Part shown: one piece after another, positions 63,926 through 64,000 of the stretch
How the letters are laid out: the number at the start of each line of letters is the position of its first letter
Position numbering within the stretch: position 1 is the stretch's first letter
NCBI RefSeq assembly: GCF_022678645.1
Contig: NZ_JALBWV010000040.1
Span: 17,723-81,722 of the forward strand
Direction of reading: 5' to 3'
Length of the DNA: 64,000 bases
Origin: Saccharopolyspora soli
GTDB lineage: Bacteria > Actinomycetota > Actinomycetes > Mycobacteriales > Pseudonocardiaceae
Made by a program: the position numbers and the translations under genes
Notes under the pieces: model-generated
Told to the model about the DNA's origin: nothing
The model's input: only the letters and a program-made list of their open reading frames with translations
The model's database searches: none

Positions 63926-64000
63926 CCGCGGTGCGGGCGACGGAACCCGCAGTGGTCTTCTCGGCTCCGGGATCCCCGGCTTGCATGTCCAAGCGTCCGC

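Overview
The window is high-GC actinobacterial DNA. GTG starts are frequent, genes overlap as ATGA or GTGA, and the protein families are ones I associate with Pseudonocardiaceae and Streptomyces plasmids. An iteron origin with a RepA-type initiator, a ParA partition operon beside a repeat array, and a conjugation coupling protein together point to a large, probably conjugative plasmid, or a plasmid-derived element. I cannot name the species.

Layout. 0-4.2 kb: end of a conjugation operon (NlpC/P60 hydrolase, VirD4/TraD-like coupling protein, two accessory proteins). 4.4-6.1 kb: RepA on the minus strand and its iteron origin. 6.1-7.6 kb: remnant of a Tn7-like unit (TnsA-like gene, internally deleted TnsB-like gene). 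7.7-11.5 kb: a P-loop ATPase and an SF1 helicase. 12.0-13.3 kb: a putative replication protein whose coding sequence carries four GCAGAATTCTGC palindromes and a DnaA box. 13.5-16.5 kb: a TGTCCGG repeat array (candidate centromere), parA, a parB-like gene and GTGACAC operators. 16.8-20 kb: tyrosine recombinase with divergent neighbour and gene fragments. 20-32 kb: plasmid accessory genes (lone Topo VI-A-like protein, DUF6884 protein, VapBC-like toxin-antitoxin and many unknowns). 32-36.9 kb: a decayed integrase, then an intact recombinase/XRE/recombinase-like trio. 37-50 kb: mostly single small genes separated by GC-rich hairpins, plus a large serine recombinase, a PP-loop protein, a cupin, and phage terminase and ParB-like fragments. 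50.2-54.8 kb: MoxR ATPase, VWA protein, DUF6744-like protein and a decayed partial copy of the last. 54.9-58.8 kb: a tightly coupled four-gene operon encoding an archaeal-type S-adenosylmethionine synthetase, an HPr-kinase-like P-loop protein, a glycosyltransferase-like protein and a CofE-like ligase. 59-63.7 kb: ssb and a three-gene Tn554-like recombinase unit. A G/C homopolymer stretch near the end looks like an assembly artefact.

Replication, partition and transfer functions are recognisable and coherent. The most novel-looking part is the 50-59 kb block: an AAA+/VWA machine next to an unusual SAM synthetase/kinase/glycosyltransferase/ligase operon for which I know no described pathway. 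Many genes show single-base frame breaks, so some pseudogene calls could be sequencing errors.
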